DNA of 64,000 nucleotides from Perca fluviatilis. Its lineage: Eukaryota; Chordata; Actinopteri; Perciformes; Percidae. The DNA lies in contig NC_053119.1 of the NCBI RefSeq assembly GCF_010015445.1, forward strand, positions 22,467,050 to 22,531,049. Direction: 5' to 3'. A model generated the notes under the pieces. That model saw nothing but the letters and a program-made list of their open reading frames with translations. It ran no database searches and had not been told where the DNA came from. Shown one piece after another: positions 10,401 through 18,912 of this stretch (positions are counted from its first letter, which is position 1; every line of letters starts with the position of its first letter). Both the position numbers and the translations under genes were made by a program.

Positions 10401-13400
10401 AATCTGTAGGAGGAGTTCGTTAAAGTATAGCACCTTGCCTTTTAGGCCTACTTCCTGTTGCCACTAGGGGGCACTATGACTAAGTAAATATCGGCCTTTA
10501 TATGTCCTCAGGGTTGGACTCTTATGAATCCTGAAAAGTTTCGAGCCAGTTGGACAATGTACACTCGAGTTACACCCACTTCCTGTTTCTGCGGCGAAAC
10601 GCACAAAATGGCCGCCCCGCCACGGACACGCCCTATGATGAAAAGTTTTTCTTTTAACAACTTTTCATCTTTAACATCTTAAGATGGCACAGACCGAGTT
10701 TGAAGTTGATCGGATGAAATCTCTAGGAGGAGTTCGTTAAAGTACGACATGTGGAAATGGCCAAAATCGCACTAATTTCGAACTTTGAAATCAAAATGGC
10801 GGACTTCCTGTTGGGTTTAGGGTATGGCTCCAATGACGTGTTTTGTACATTTTGACATGTTACATATGTATACCAAGTTTCGTGAGTCTACGTTAAACGC
10901 ACTGCATGGGCTCAATTTGTTTAACTTTCTAGGGGGCGCTAGCGAGCCATTTTTGTGCGCCTATTACCTAAACCCTTAGAATACGTACATTTTCACCAGA
11001 CTCGATGCGACCGCCAAATTTGGTGAGTTTTTGAATACGTTAGCCCAAAAAGGCAATTCATTTGCCGGGAAAGAAATAATAATTCCTTCAGTTTCAATAG
11101 GGCCTTCGCCGCTGTCAGTGCTCGGGCCCTAAAAAAAGAAAAGTCGAGCAGACAAGAGCAACATCTCAAAAGACAACTCCACCTTGAAGACCTCCCCCTG
11201 GGTGTTCCCCAAGAAGGCGATGGTGTGATCATTCTCCACAGCAACAGCCACGGCGGTCAGAAGGCCAGGTTTGGTCCACACCGCATTTGCCTTTAGGGCA
11301 AATTTCGGCTTGCTGGCTAGAGGGGAAGGCAGAAAGTCTGCGCCACACTTGTAGTTTGCCAAGGTATTCTTCTGTAAAAGAAAAGGAACAACAAAAAGAA
11401 TGAGGACACATTGTGACCCTTTAATCCAAAGAACTTGAGAGGGAATCAAACCCCTTAGCAGTGTGGTAGGTCCTCTACTAACTAAGCTCTATGACACAGG
11501 GCTGAAAATACGTTCAACCACTTTTTCCACCAGTGTTCATTGAAGGCCAGCATTTTCACAAGTGTAGATGAAATACAAATGTTTTCAGTATGTTTTGTTT
11601 GATCATTTCTTTGATCAATATAAGAATAAAACCTTTGTTTTAGGATGTCATTCAAGTTTGGGATAACAGAGCTACAGCAGCTTATGTTAATACTCACTGA
11701 GCAGAAAATGACTCATATATGCAAATATATGTTCTGTGTTGCACTACAGGAGAGATTTGATTGATGAGATATTCACCCATGATGAACAGGGGCCTGCTTT
11801 ATTTATGGTTGAATGAAAATATTGTTGATATTACAGCCATTTCTGTTAGAGTAACACCTAATTGTGTTTTTGAGACATGAATCTGTTCTGCTCAAATTGA
11901 AACTGTTTGAATGCAAACAGCAGCATGCCTCTCTTCATGATGGGACAGTATTGGCAGGTGTTACAAAGTCATATTTATTTTTCATTTATTTATTTTTTAC
12001 TTTGTATTTACATCATCTACAGTAGATTTGAAAAAAAAAAATTAAAAAATCATAAAAAGGTTTTCTATGAAAGATGGTGATTTTTCTTTCCCCACCACAG
12101 CTATATTGTTTTATTCTGGATGAGTTGAGGGAATTGGAAAAAGAGACACGGAAGGAGGGAAGGTGTGTGAGACAGAACGAGAGCTTTAAACAGAACAATG
12201 ACAAAAGGGTCTGCAGAACAAAGTAAACACTAAAACATTAAAGTAAACCGTGACACATCCATGCATTATTGATTACTGCAAAGGGAATTCTTCAAAACAT
12301 ATCCCACTCACATCTGTTATTCCAAAAAAAGAAGAAAAAAAAAAAAAAAGTTTAAACTTTAATCAGCTGACACAAAAGAAGTACTTGCCGCAATTTTGGA
12401 TGTGCAGAATTCGTCAGTTTTAGATGAGTAAGGGATGTCCACAGCAGGGACCCCGGATATTTTCCCCGAGTCGCTGTAACAGGCGCTGATGATGTCCACC
12501 AGTCGCTCATTGATGGAGTTGAGTGGGTACATGCAGAGAGCGGAGTCGCTGGGGTCGTCATCTGGACTTGCCACCATGAACAGAACTTTGTTCCAGTAGT
12601 CGACCTTCCCATACCCACCTAATTCAGTCATGGCCCGCGCAAGCTCTTTTCCTGGAGAGGCCACATACGCGGCTTGGACTTTGTTGTATCGGTTATTTTG
12701 GCCGCAGTTTAACTGGAGCTCCGTGTGGGAGTAGTAATGGTGGTCGTCTTCGCAAAGACGAGACACAAAGGTCAGGTTTTTATTATCCGTACCATCAAGT
12801 GTCCTTGAAAAGAGGAAATAAACAAAACCATTATCTTTGAAGGCAAGGCGGAAGTCATGCAGGTACTTGGGAACAAATGGCGTCGTCTGAACCGTAGATG
12901 CCTCAATGATGCTCTCAAACACGACCCAATCACGGAAGTCCTGAAGGATTCGTGTGCTGATGAGTTTTGTACTGTCGAGGCTTCCGTAGCCCTTCCCAAC
13001 AAGAAACACACTGAAGGCGTTCCCATCTTTTGAGTAGTTGGACATAACGCCCACCACGTTCACGTTATCCTCTATGCTAGCCACGTAAGTCCTCTCTCCT
13101 TTACTGTCACTGTAATACAGCTGCTGTTCCACATTGGTCAGGTTTAGGAGGGAGCAGATGCCTCGATAGCGGCTGCCGCAGACTATGAGTGAACCGTTTG
13201 AAGGCTGGACCAGCAGAAGCTTGTTGAGGTTGGGCATGGGCTTTGTGTCCTGGCAGGCAGAAGCAGGAGGCGTACAGGTCCGGGCATCCTCTCTGGGGCC
13301 CGTCTCGGCACGAGCCTGCAGGCGGAGTGACGGCCCCAGCTGGAAAATGGTGTTGACAGCCCCCAGGTAGATTCGACCAGTCTGGGGGTCCTGGACCACA

Positions 13401-13516
13401 TTGTTGATGGCGGTCTCTGTGGTGAACTCCAGGATGGGGACGTTGCTGCTCTCCTCCTGGGCTTGTGAGACTGACTGGCAGAAGAGAAAGAGGAGGAGGG
13501 AGACCCAGCTTGCCAT
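1602..13516 (-). CDS. plxnb2: Plexin-B2-like semaphorin receptor, N-terminal 848 residues (3'-partial)
   Basis: This is the extracellular half of a class B plexin, a type I membrane receptor for class 4 semaphorins that signals through a cytoplasmic GAP for R-Ras/Rap and through RhoGEFs. Exons on the minus strand: 13516-12389, 11371-11183, 9489-9346, 7511-7411, 6343-6217, 5480-5321, 4712-4601, 4083-3972, 3610-3509, 2857-2762, 2149-2062 and 1786-1602. Joined, they give 848 codons in one frame. Seen: signal peptide (1-20), Sema domain (about 25-485), PSI1 (496-545, with 'DPYCGWC'), PSI2 (643-695) and PSI3 (792-841, with '[15 protein letters not shown]'). The B2 call rests on remembered similarity of the PSI3 and Sema exons to vertebrate plexin-B2. 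Teleosts have two copies (plxnb2a and plxnb2b) and I cannot tell which this is. IPT domains, membrane span and GAP domain lie beyond the left edge. All frames are intact, so the gene looks functional. Confidence 0.93.
2062..2149 (-). CDS. plxnb2: plxnb2 coding exon 11: linker before PSI3
   Basis: Residues 758-786 plus one base of 787 (88 bases). The frame reads [20 protein letters not shown], then KKMDSTLN. It corresponds to the human segment ending LYVKSYGKxIDSKLH. Acceptor 'tttcttag', donor AACG|GTATAC. It was found by phase and motif, being too short to stand out by length. Confidence 0.88.
2150..2761 (-). other. Plexin intron 10
   Basis: The intron is 612 bases long with a GTGAGT donor and an 'aatttcttag' acceptor. 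The sequence at 2210-2650 contains nothing recognised and open frames there lack plexin motifs. Confidence 0.7.
2762..2857 (-). CDS. plxnb2: plxnb2 coding exon 10: linker between PSI2 and PSI3
   Basis: Residues 726-757 in 96 bases, phase 0 both ends. The product runs [11 protein letters not shown], then [15 protein letters not shown]. It matches the beta-strand region where plexin-B2 reads LHVGSDLL. Acceptor 'gtttctccag', donor TTCGAT|GTGAGT. Confidence 0.9.
2858..3508 (-). other. Plexin intron 9
   Basis: The intron is 651 bases long. It holds a perfect 18-bp tandem duplication at 3335-3370 (unit GTGTGATAGGCCATTTAT), a T-rich run at 3125-3145 and AT-rich sequence at 3185-3270. No exon is seen. 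Confidence 0.7.
3335..3370. repeat. 18-bp direct repeat, two copies
   Basis: Two identical head-to-tail copies of GTGTGATAGGCCATTTAT occupy 3335-3352 and 3353-3370. This is a small recent tandem duplication within an intron. Confidence 0.9.
3509..3610 (-). CDS. plxnb2: plxnb2 coding exon 9: end of PSI2, start of next linker
   Basis: Residues 692-725 in 102 bases, phase 0 both ends. The frame starts [12 protein letters not shown] and includes [20 protein letters not shown], matching the plexin-B2 stretch that reads SCPxF, then IPM, then FxGKNLD. Acceptor 'ccttctcag', donor TACCAG|GTAAAG. Confidence 0.92.
3972..4083 (-). CDS. plxnb2: plxnb2 coding exon 8: PSI2 core
   Basis: It completes residue 654 (CC|G, Pro) and covers 655-691 (112 bases, phase 0 out). 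The frame reads [14 protein letters not shown], then HTCSDMDD and NIIKQRQ. The CxSCVxxxWxCQW pattern is the conserved PSI2 signature of plexins. Donor CGTCAG|GTGAGT. Because 112 is not a multiple of three, skipping it would break the frame. Confidence 0.94.
4084..4600 (-). other. Plexin intron 7 with TG microsatellite near its acceptor
   Basis: The intron is 517 bases long. Reading toward the acceptor, a long TG tract is followed by 'cgttcgtttgttcgttcgtt' and CAG, so the usual pyrimidine tract is replaced by TG and CGTT repeats. No exon is seen in the rest. Confidence 0.8.
4107..4182. repeat. (CA)n microsatellite
   Basis: About 30 uninterrupted CA units end at 4182. They are preceded by CG-containing variants (cgcacacg) and by AACG tetranucleotide repeats at 4087-4106. 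The tract starts about 24 bases from the exon 8 acceptor. Confidence 0.97.
4601..4712 (-). CDS. plxnb2: plxnb2 coding exon 7: end of linker, start of PSI2
   Basis: It completes residue 617 (G|AC, Asp), covers 618-653 and gives two bases of 654 (112 bases). The frame reads [20 protein letters not shown] then FKFYNC, where 'FYNC' marks the first cysteine of PSI2. It has an N-glycosylation site (NET). Donor CACC|GTGAGT. Confidence 0.92.
4713..5320 (-). other. Plexin intron 6
   Basis: The intron is 608 bases long with a GTATGG donor and a 'gtccttag' acceptor. It is mostly AT-rich, with the repeat fragment at 5008-5125. Confidence 0.7.
5008..5125 (+). repeat. Fragment of GCTAAATGCTAACATG dispersed repeat
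   Basis: It contains 'gagctaaatgctaacatg', 'acaatgacaatgctaata' and 'tttagcatgttagcgtgaat', the front part of a common teleost repeat. Its back part resembles the fragment at 1035-1190. It lies in intron 6 (4713-5320), where no exon is seen. Confidence 0.55.
5321..5480 (-). CDS. plxnb2: plxnb2 coding exon 6: linker between PSI1 and PSI2
   Basis: Residues 564-616 plus one base of 617 (160 bases; phase 0 in, 1 out). The product begins [12 protein letters not shown] and includes [15 protein letters not shown] and IPHTPEDQ. This is the degenerate IPT-like region after PSI1, where plexin-B2 has LPAL, a cysteine pair and an IPVTPP motif. Acceptor 'gtgttcag', donor CCAAG|GTATGG. Confidence 0.9.
5481..6216 (-). 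other. Plexin intron 5, containing a SINE
   Basis: The intron is 736 bases long with a GTACAG donor and a 'gtgttcag' acceptor. A tRNA-derived SINE at about 5520-5720 makes up a quarter of it. Nothing else is recognised. Confidence 0.7.
5520..5720 (-). mobile_element. tRNA-derived SINE
   Basis: Read on the minus strand from 5720, the head shows an A box 'TATAGCTCACCTGGTTGAGT' and a B box 'GGGTTCGATTCC' with tRNA-like spacing. The body runs through 'cattccccctgtctctctt' to a T-rich/A-rich end near 5530. This is the arrangement of a tRNA-headed SINE that I recall as abundant in fish. It is copied by reverse transcription using LINE enzymes and has no coding capacity. It lies in the same orientation as the plexin gene. 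Confidence 0.75.
6217..6343 (-). CDS. plxnb2: plxnb2 coding exon 5: PSI1, second half
   Basis: It supplies the last base of residue 521 (AG|G, Arg), then residues 522-563, phase 0 out (127 bases). The frame reads [20 protein letters not shown] and DCVKI. The sequence WLWS after a CxRKxxC pair is a hallmark of the end of PSI1 in B-type plexins. Boundaries: acceptor 'tctgaag', which lacks a strong pyrimidine tract but gives the only phase that fits, and donor AAAAG|GTACAG. It is short, lies in a frame different from its longer open neighbours and was found by motif. Confidence 0.88.
6775..6903 (+). repeat. GGGCTGCAAC-family repeat, truncated copy
   Basis: The segment carries 'atcaaaatagttgaagatta', then 'cgactaaccgattcat' and 'cattgcagcttc' at its right end. 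These match the 3' third of the family seen most completely at 21099-21418. It is degraded and non-coding. Confidence 0.5.
7284..7403. repeat. Compound (GT)n-(GA)n microsatellite
   Basis: About 14 GT units (7284-7311), a short mixed bridge, then about 40 GA units (7324-7403). On the gene strand the tract reads CT-rich then CA-rich. It starts about seven bases downstream of the exon 4 donor, so it forms the beginning of intron 4. Confidence 0.97.
7411..7511 (-). CDS. plxnb2: plxnb2 coding exon 4: PSI1, first half
   Basis: Residues 488-520 plus two bases of 521 (101 bases, phase 0 in, 2 out). It carries the core of the plexin-semaphorin-integrin domain: VQTC, CQSC and '[11 protein letters not shown]', whose cysteines form the PSI knot that follows every plexin Sema domain. 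The donor is GGCAG|GTGAAG. The intron beyond it turns into a CT/CA microsatellite almost at once. Confidence 0.93.
7512..9345 (-). other. Plexin intron 3, repeat-rich, no exon
   Basis: AT-rich intron of 1.8 kb. Around 7970-8100 a 'cactttacctgaaggtatct' segment with TGTCATAAACATTATAA resembles another common teleost dispersed repeat. About 8615-8830 resembles the inner part of a 'CAGTGGTGGAA' hAT-type family that also seems present near 27623 and 38600. No coding sequence is visible. Confidence 0.6.
9346..9489 (-). CDS. plxnb2: plxnb2 coding exon 3: end of Sema domain
   Basis: Residues 440-487 in 144 bases, phase 0 in and out. The acceptor is 'ctctccag' and the donor AAAAAG|GTGTGT. The product runs from VHLTMEQH to LYITTEKK, matching the last Sema blade, which in plexins reads LYxMTxxK. 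Joining FK to VHL and EKK to ITKVPV reproduces the usual continuity into the PSI domain. Confidence 0.9.
9593..11132. repeat. 1.54-kb interspersed repeat filling intron 2, with internal tandem arrays
   Basis: The left end 'TTAAAGCTGCGAGCAGCGAT' and the right end 'CAGTGCTCGGGCCCTA' bound a non-coding repeat family I recall from many fish genomes. The flanks carry a possible 9-bp target duplication AAAAAGAAA (9584-9592 and 11133-11141), although it is low-complexity. Inside are three tandem units of 119 bp (starting 9712, 9831 and 9950, each with 'GGGGCGTGG') and two diverged units of about 318 bp (starting about 10134 and 10452, each opening 'TTCCTGTTGCCA'). A third 'ACTTCCTGTTGG' occurs near 10804. 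No terminal inverted repeat or transposase is evident and the class is unknown to me. Short open frames inside are chance. Confidence 0.65.
11183..11371 (-). CDS. plxnb2: plxnb2 coding exon 2: Sema domain, late blades
   Basis: Residues 377-439 in 189 bases, phase 0 at both ends. It follows 'ttttacag' and ends AAG|GTGGAG. It carries the conserved '[14 protein letters not shown]' and '[12 protein letters not shown]', which correspond to the strongly conserved Sema stretch in B-class plexins with consensus CG...PSP(L/M)ASR and ENxHTVAFLG. The donor choice is fixed by the next exon beginning with VHL after FK. Confidence 0.92.
11372..12388 (-). other. Plexin intron 1, GC-AG type
   Basis: On the gene strand it begins GCAAGT and ends in a T-rich tract plus ACAG. 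Inside are an A-rich run (12327-12350), AT-rich sequence at 11970-12060 and a tRNA-like SINE fragment at 11395-11503. No additional exon is seen. Confidence 0.7.
11395..11503 (-). repeat. tRNA-derived SINE fragment or tRNA relic
   Basis: On the minus strand the sequence starting near 11503 contains an A-box-like 'TAGAGCTTAGTTAGTAGAGG' and, some 35 bases later, a B-box-like 'GGTTTGATTCCC'. The spacing is right for a tRNA-like RNA polymerase III promoter. The A box departs from consensus and there is no clean acceptor stem, so this is a SINE head or tRNA pseudogene, not a working tRNA. Confidence 0.5.
12389..13516 (-). CDS. plxnb2: plxnb2 coding exon 1: signal peptide and most of Sema domain
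   Basis: The exon holds residues 1-376. The ATG at 13514-13516 opens a hydrophobic signal peptide ([19 protein letters not shown]). The Sema fold follows, with typical plexin marks: 'YLGAVN' near the start, 'CGSRYRGIC', '[10 protein letters not shown]' and 'ALCMYPL', plus several N-glycosylation sequons (NGS, NLT, NYS, NLT). The start is preceded by a pyrimidine-rich tract and CAG just two bases upstream, so the exon begins at 13518 with almost no leader. The frame stays open nine codons past the exon end and then stops at 12359-12361. The 3' boundary at 12389 is a GC donor (GCG|GCAAGT), chosen because it alone joins in phase 0 to the next exon. The nearest GT donor, one base into the following codon, would shift the frame. 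Confidence 0.93.
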
Positions 13517-13545
13517 CTCTGGAGAGAACAGAAAGGGAGAGGTGT
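13517..13545 (-). promoter_or_regulatory. Splice acceptor immediately upstream of the start codon
   Basis: On the minus strand a long C/T-rich run ends in 'tctccag', followed by AG and then the ATG. This means the 5'-UTR is spliced and its first exon(s) lie somewhere to the right, at an unknown distance. An acceptor that uses the second AG would place the exon start exactly at the ATG. Confidence 0.75.
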
Positions 13546-13684
13546 TTCATTATTAATGCAGTTTAATGCACACATAAATGAACACAAGAATACAGTGTAG
13601 AGTAGGTATGTGGTAACATATAACACTAAACACACTCACAATCTAATGTCATGTGAACCAGTCCAATGGCCTAATCACGAGAGT

Positions 13685-14150
13685 TTAAAGGAATAGTTTG
13701 ACATTTTGGGAAATACGCTTCTTAGCTTTCTTGCAGAGAGTAAGGGGACATTTACCTAGCCCCTTTTCACAGATTTTTGTACAGATGACAAAAAAAAACA
13801 ACCACATGACATATGATATATACATATATGATATGTTAATGCCGGATGTTTCCCACTGTTTCCAGTCTTTCTGCTATGCTAAGCTAACCATTTCTCCAGC
13901 TTCATATATTTTTTTTTTTCATGCATTTCTTTGGTAAAAAAGTAGTTACTACGAAAACTGTTCACACCAAGGTGTGTGGATTACCCAGAGTAATTGTTTA
14001 TGGTTGTGTGTTGCTGATTTTAAGCACCACAAATAAAATTCCCATTTCTGACACCGAAATCACCAAAAAATCTCAGAGACAGATACCTTTAAACTTGGCC
14101 AAATAAAACCCAAACTATACATATAATTTAGGTATACTGACACTTCCAGA
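13685..14150. repeat. Composite of dispersed fish repeats, partly inverted
   Basis: 13685-13745 starts 'ttaaaggaatagtttgacat', the left end of a very common teleost repeat. 13850-13910 holds the inner part of the same family ('tccagtctttctgctatgct') in the opposite orientation, and a poly-T run follows. 13940-14110 ('caccaaggtgtgtggattac') resembles a separate MITE-like family. The whole block looks like piled-up insertions. Confidence 0.5.
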
Positions 14151-17100
14151 GTCGTACATATGAAGCAAACTATGCCTTAAGCTAAATTTGTGTAGTGCAG
14201 CTGTTTGTGTGTGACTCAACTTCCTGCTCCACTGCTATAAAAGGGCGTGTTATTTTGGATTTAATTGACTTAATATCAGAAATGATCGCTGGTGAAAAAA
14301 TAAAACTGCTCTGTGTAAAGAAAGAGTATAAATAAAGAAAGATTAAAGCCGAGAGCTAGATCTCAAACCATAACACAATAAAAGCCTATTTAAAAAGCTT
14401 GGATCCATTCCAACTTCATTTGCACTTTGCTTTTTTTCAACACCTCCAAGCACTGTGTGCTCAGGAAGTACACTGTTGTCTCGGTAAACATGATCAAACA
14501 ATATCTCTGTAAAATACAGACAGCATCATGTACCGGCTATCAGCAGGTGCTTGTGGAGTCCTCGCTCACTGCTGTTTGCCCAGGCTGTGGTAAATATGGA
14601 ACTGCAGGTGGCTTTGAAGCAGCTATTGCCCACACAGCAAATGTGGGTCTATGTTTGCATGAGGTTTCCAGCTCAAATAGCATCCTCAGTCTTATTCCAC
14701 CTTGCCAGTCAAGTCCACAAGCACATTTGTCAAACTGAAAACCCCTGATGAAACTTCCAGGAGGTCCCTTTCCAAAGCTGTGTTTTATTATGATAACCTG
14801 CCTTCCCTCACTGGACTAAGTGGGGAGACCACTGATTAGACATTTACCCAGGAGGGAAACTTGTTAATTTCACTAGCAACTCCCATTAGCATTTAAGTGC
14901 TGACTACTCGATTTGATGATTTTATTTTTCTGCCACAGTCCTTCTCCCCCCTGCCCAGTCCCACAACCAATTTCACTATGTAAATGTATTGTGCCCTTTT
15001 CAATACATAGCCTTAAATATGTCAATTAAAATTTGATATAGTGCAATAAAACCTCTGTCTGTGCTTATTCAGGACAGAAATGTTTGCGGGCGGTTTTTAC
15101 AGCTTTAATTAGGGAAGGGTAGTCAGCGTCTTGTCAAGATTTAACTAAGAGGAGCAGACAAAAGAAAAATGTAATTTGAGTTAACATGCACATTACAGGG
15201 GTGGACAAAATAAAAAGGAACATCATGTAAACAACAATTTTAGCTCTAGAGAAACAAAACTTCAATTACAAAGACCCATCCACTGGCCAAGTTGAATGAC
15301 AATTACAAACGTGTCAGGCGCCACAATAACTCACTTTTATGTTTGAGTTTTCAAGGAAGTGTTACAAAAACTGCATAAACTGCAAAACGTTCTTGCAGCC
15401 TCACAATGTTGACAACATAAACAATGAAACTGCACTGACAAGAGTGGTGGAAAACTGCAAAATGTTCACAGAAAAAAAATGATCACAGACTTAAATGAAC
15501 ACCTCTGTGAGGCAATCTCGGAGGCATGAACAGGAATCACAGAAAAATCAATTTAGGCCACAATAAAGTGAACGCTTGAATGCACTGCTTGTGATAACTG
15601 ACATGTGTCATTTCTGTGCTCATTATTTGACACTTCAAATGTGCACTGAGGGTGTGAACGTTGGTGTCAGTAACACTGACCCACATCTTATTTATTGCCT
15701 TCCACCACCTACCTCAATTAAACCTTTTTATTATTTTATCTTTTACGGGTTCTTTTTTTCTCCATTTTCACATTTGTTACTGATTTCTGTCTCTGAAAGG
15801 CGCTACAGTTTATACATGCAGAGGTTCATCATAATTACTTCTCAGTTTGTAGTCAACTGACCTTAGTATACTCCATTAGCCAGACTGTGTTTTCTCACCA
15901 CAAGCTGCTATCTGACGGATGGTTAACCAGTTTTGACTACGTTCAGGTAGTCCGACATGTCACATGACCTTTAATGTGCTTTTTTTCTTGGTGTTTGTGG
16001 AAACACCTGGCAGAAAAATCTAGTGTTTTGCATTATCAGCAGCTCTTGTACATACCAATTAAACCTAGTGTATGTCTATGCATCTAAAAAAATGTGAAAT
16101 TAAACAACAGCTGTTTGCTAGTTTTTTTTTTTCTGTTTTTGTACACAACACGGAATACCATGCTGTCTAAATATTGGATGGGATTGTAAATATGGACAGT
16201 AATTGAAGCATGACTGCCTCTCTGAATGTACCTCCATTGTGTGCGATCCGCCAAAAAAATATGTAATATCCATATGTCCATCAATTCGCTTGGCCACGAT
16301 ACAGACCACACAGAGAGACTCCACAAAAGGTGGATTATGTCAATTGTTTCAGTAACAGAAAATGACTTGATTCCTTTGACTTCCGATCAAACATGCGGTT
16401 ACAAAGCAACTTTCTCAGTCTGTAATGCACAATGAAAGGACAATGTCTCCGGGCGTTCATTTAGGTTTCAGAAAGTTCTAGTTCCACTTACATCCATGAC
16501 TTCAAAGAGTCCTTTTCCTACTCATGCAAATCCTATAGCCAGCCCTAGATCAGGAAAAAAAAAAGTGTCACACCAATTTTCCTCAGATGCTGCATTGTGG
16601 GTCAGTAGAAAAAGAAATTCTTTACATATTTCAAAGGAGCCTGTTCTCTCCTAGGATGTCTCGTTCTGTCGCTCTATCACTTTTCATCCTTTTTTCATAG
16701 GCTTAATCCTGAACGCTGGAATTAAAGAGGCTTCAAAGAGCTGAGGAGAGGCAGATGTCTGGTGGGGGTGACACAGGTGGAATGAGGCCTATTCCTCCAC
16801 AGACCAGCCTACCTCTCGTGTCTCAACATGTCTCTAAGCGGTTGTGAGAGAACATAGCAAGTGGGCATAGCATCCAACACGTGGCTATTCTGAATAAATA
16901 ACAAGCTGCTAAATTTAGAGGCTGCGTCAGCCTGCAGCTAATGAAGCCTCCAATGGCTTGGGATAAATAATGATGAAACACATCACGTGCTAATGAAGCT
17001 GGCACATCTGAAAAAATGTGATCCTGTGAAAGACACAATGGATAAATTAAAACTGCCAGCTTTTTTTTTTATTATTTTTTTAAGAAATGTCAAATATTTC

Positions 17101-18373
17101 TCTGCACAATTTTCATTTTAGCGTTATAGGAAAAGGACAATTTTTACACAGAATCACTAACTGAACTGACTATACTGAATCCTCATCGTCACTGAGCGAA
17201 TCAGTACTTTTAGAAGTGGAGCTCCCCTCACTGGTGACTATACTCATTGTTGTTGAATGTTTATAACTTCCTCGTTGAAAGCTTTTCTTTAAAGCTAAAT
17301 AAGCGATAATGCTGCAATAACTCTGTAGCAAATAGGTGGGTCTGGAGCTATCAACCTGAAAAGTTATCAAGCTTTATAAAGCTCATTCAGCTTCCTAGTT
17401 TTTATTATATATCTTAATGTCAGTTTTGTGGATTGTGTAAACACTGGGCACAACAGTAAGCAGGCTTCCAAAGACTTTTACTATGATCAAACTAATATTC
17501 AGTAAAGATAAACTTCATCGGTTGCACAGAGCTGTCTAGTTCTTAGATTATCCTAAGTAGGACTAATTTCCAATACATCCTTGGAAAACATTCTATCTTG
17601 TTCTATCTGTATCTTTGGCTAACTTTAAGATAAGACTAATCTAAGAGCAAATTGGACTGGCCTGACACAATAGTCTAAACAGTCTAAAATATATTTGTGA
17701 AAAAAGGACTTTATCATCTTTTGCTGACAAAGTCTAATATGTTGTATTTTTATAGATATACTAGAATGTTGTCAATAAACCAAACCAAACCAAAACTTAG
17801 GCTATAAACAGTGCTTGTATTAGCCTAGTTATGTATGCTACTGAACCTAACAGCAACACATTGAAAAACTTTATGAACAGTGATGCTAAGTGAATGAACT
17901 TGATCGACACGATTTGATTCAGCAAAGTGATTTGTAATTTCCACCTCCATTTTTGTTTCTATTGTTTGAGTTGAAATAAACATTAAGAGAAAAACTGCTG
18001 AGGTACTGCATGCACAGGCTTGAAAATAGCACATGTCGGGACAGGAAAAGAATCTCTCAGCAGAGGCAGGTGAAAGATAATTGAAAAATGGCAGGTGTGC
18101 ACACAAACACACACAGATTCATTGGCTTAGAGAAACATGTGCACGCACCAATATGTGCACCGGCGCAGTTTGAAGTGCTGACAAGGTAATCCCACTCCAA
18201 CCACACAGAGACACTCTTCTCTTCAAACAGACACGCTGTGTTTCTTTGACACAGGGGCACTAAAGCCCAGCATGGCAGTCTGCATGCCTCTCGGCCAATC
18301 CTCTCGCCACACAACACCTACATCCCCCCTTTCTAGGACAACACCCACCAGGAGGAAGTCTACGAGCGTGCCT

Positions 18374-18414
<41 letters not shown>

Positions 18415-18904
18415 ATGATTAGAGCACACACAAACACTTGTGCAACTGCTGACCTGACAAGTTTCAAACCAGCATGAGTGCTCCTCTCACTCATTAAAAC
18501 AGATAGGAAAGGAAACTGATATAATAAATAAAAAACAGACATCCTACCCTAAAAACATAATGGAATATCACCCCATACTGCGATCATTCATATTCAGCAC
18601 TTTCTTTATCGGAGAGCTGGCTTTGACAGATGCCAGGGTCTGACATTGATGTGGGAGGTGTCTTCACATTGAAGCCGCATTCAGTGTTAAACGCTGATAA
18701 AAGTGAACTGCTATTAAATTACTTGCATGTCCCCAGAAGCCTCTGGGCTGGGTGGAGAAGGGGGTGGGGGGGAGGTGTGGGGGGGTTAATGGTCTAAAGT
18801 GAATTGTGCCATGTCTCTCGCAGTGTGTAGTGTGCTGAAGAGGCCTGCTAAAGTATGTACAAGGCAAACATGACAACGTGGGTTAAGAGCCATACATGGA
18901 GGCG
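14151..18904. other. Non-coding stretch upstream of plexin start (intron or flank)
   Basis: No coding exon is recognised in 4.7 kb. At 15196 'acaggggtggacaaaataaa' resembles the terminus of a Tc1/mariner-type element; no second terminus was found, so it is probably a truncated relic. A TATA-like TATAAAAG occurs on the plus strand at 14237. An imperfect inverted pair built on CTTAGATTA sits at 17538-17650. A TG microsatellite lies at 18377-18412. G-rich and CA-rich low-complexity patches occur at 18750-18790. Confidence 0.6.
18377..18412. repeat. (TG)n microsatellite
   Basis: About 18 TG units, uninterrupted after a TGTATG lead-in. Confidence 0.97.
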
Positions 18905-18912
18905 GAAATGAG

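Noticed and set aside
14237..14244. TATAAAAG, TATA-box-like
   Set aside because: It is on the plus strand, opposite to the plexin gene, and lies in or beside repeat-derived sequence. No downstream gene is recognised.
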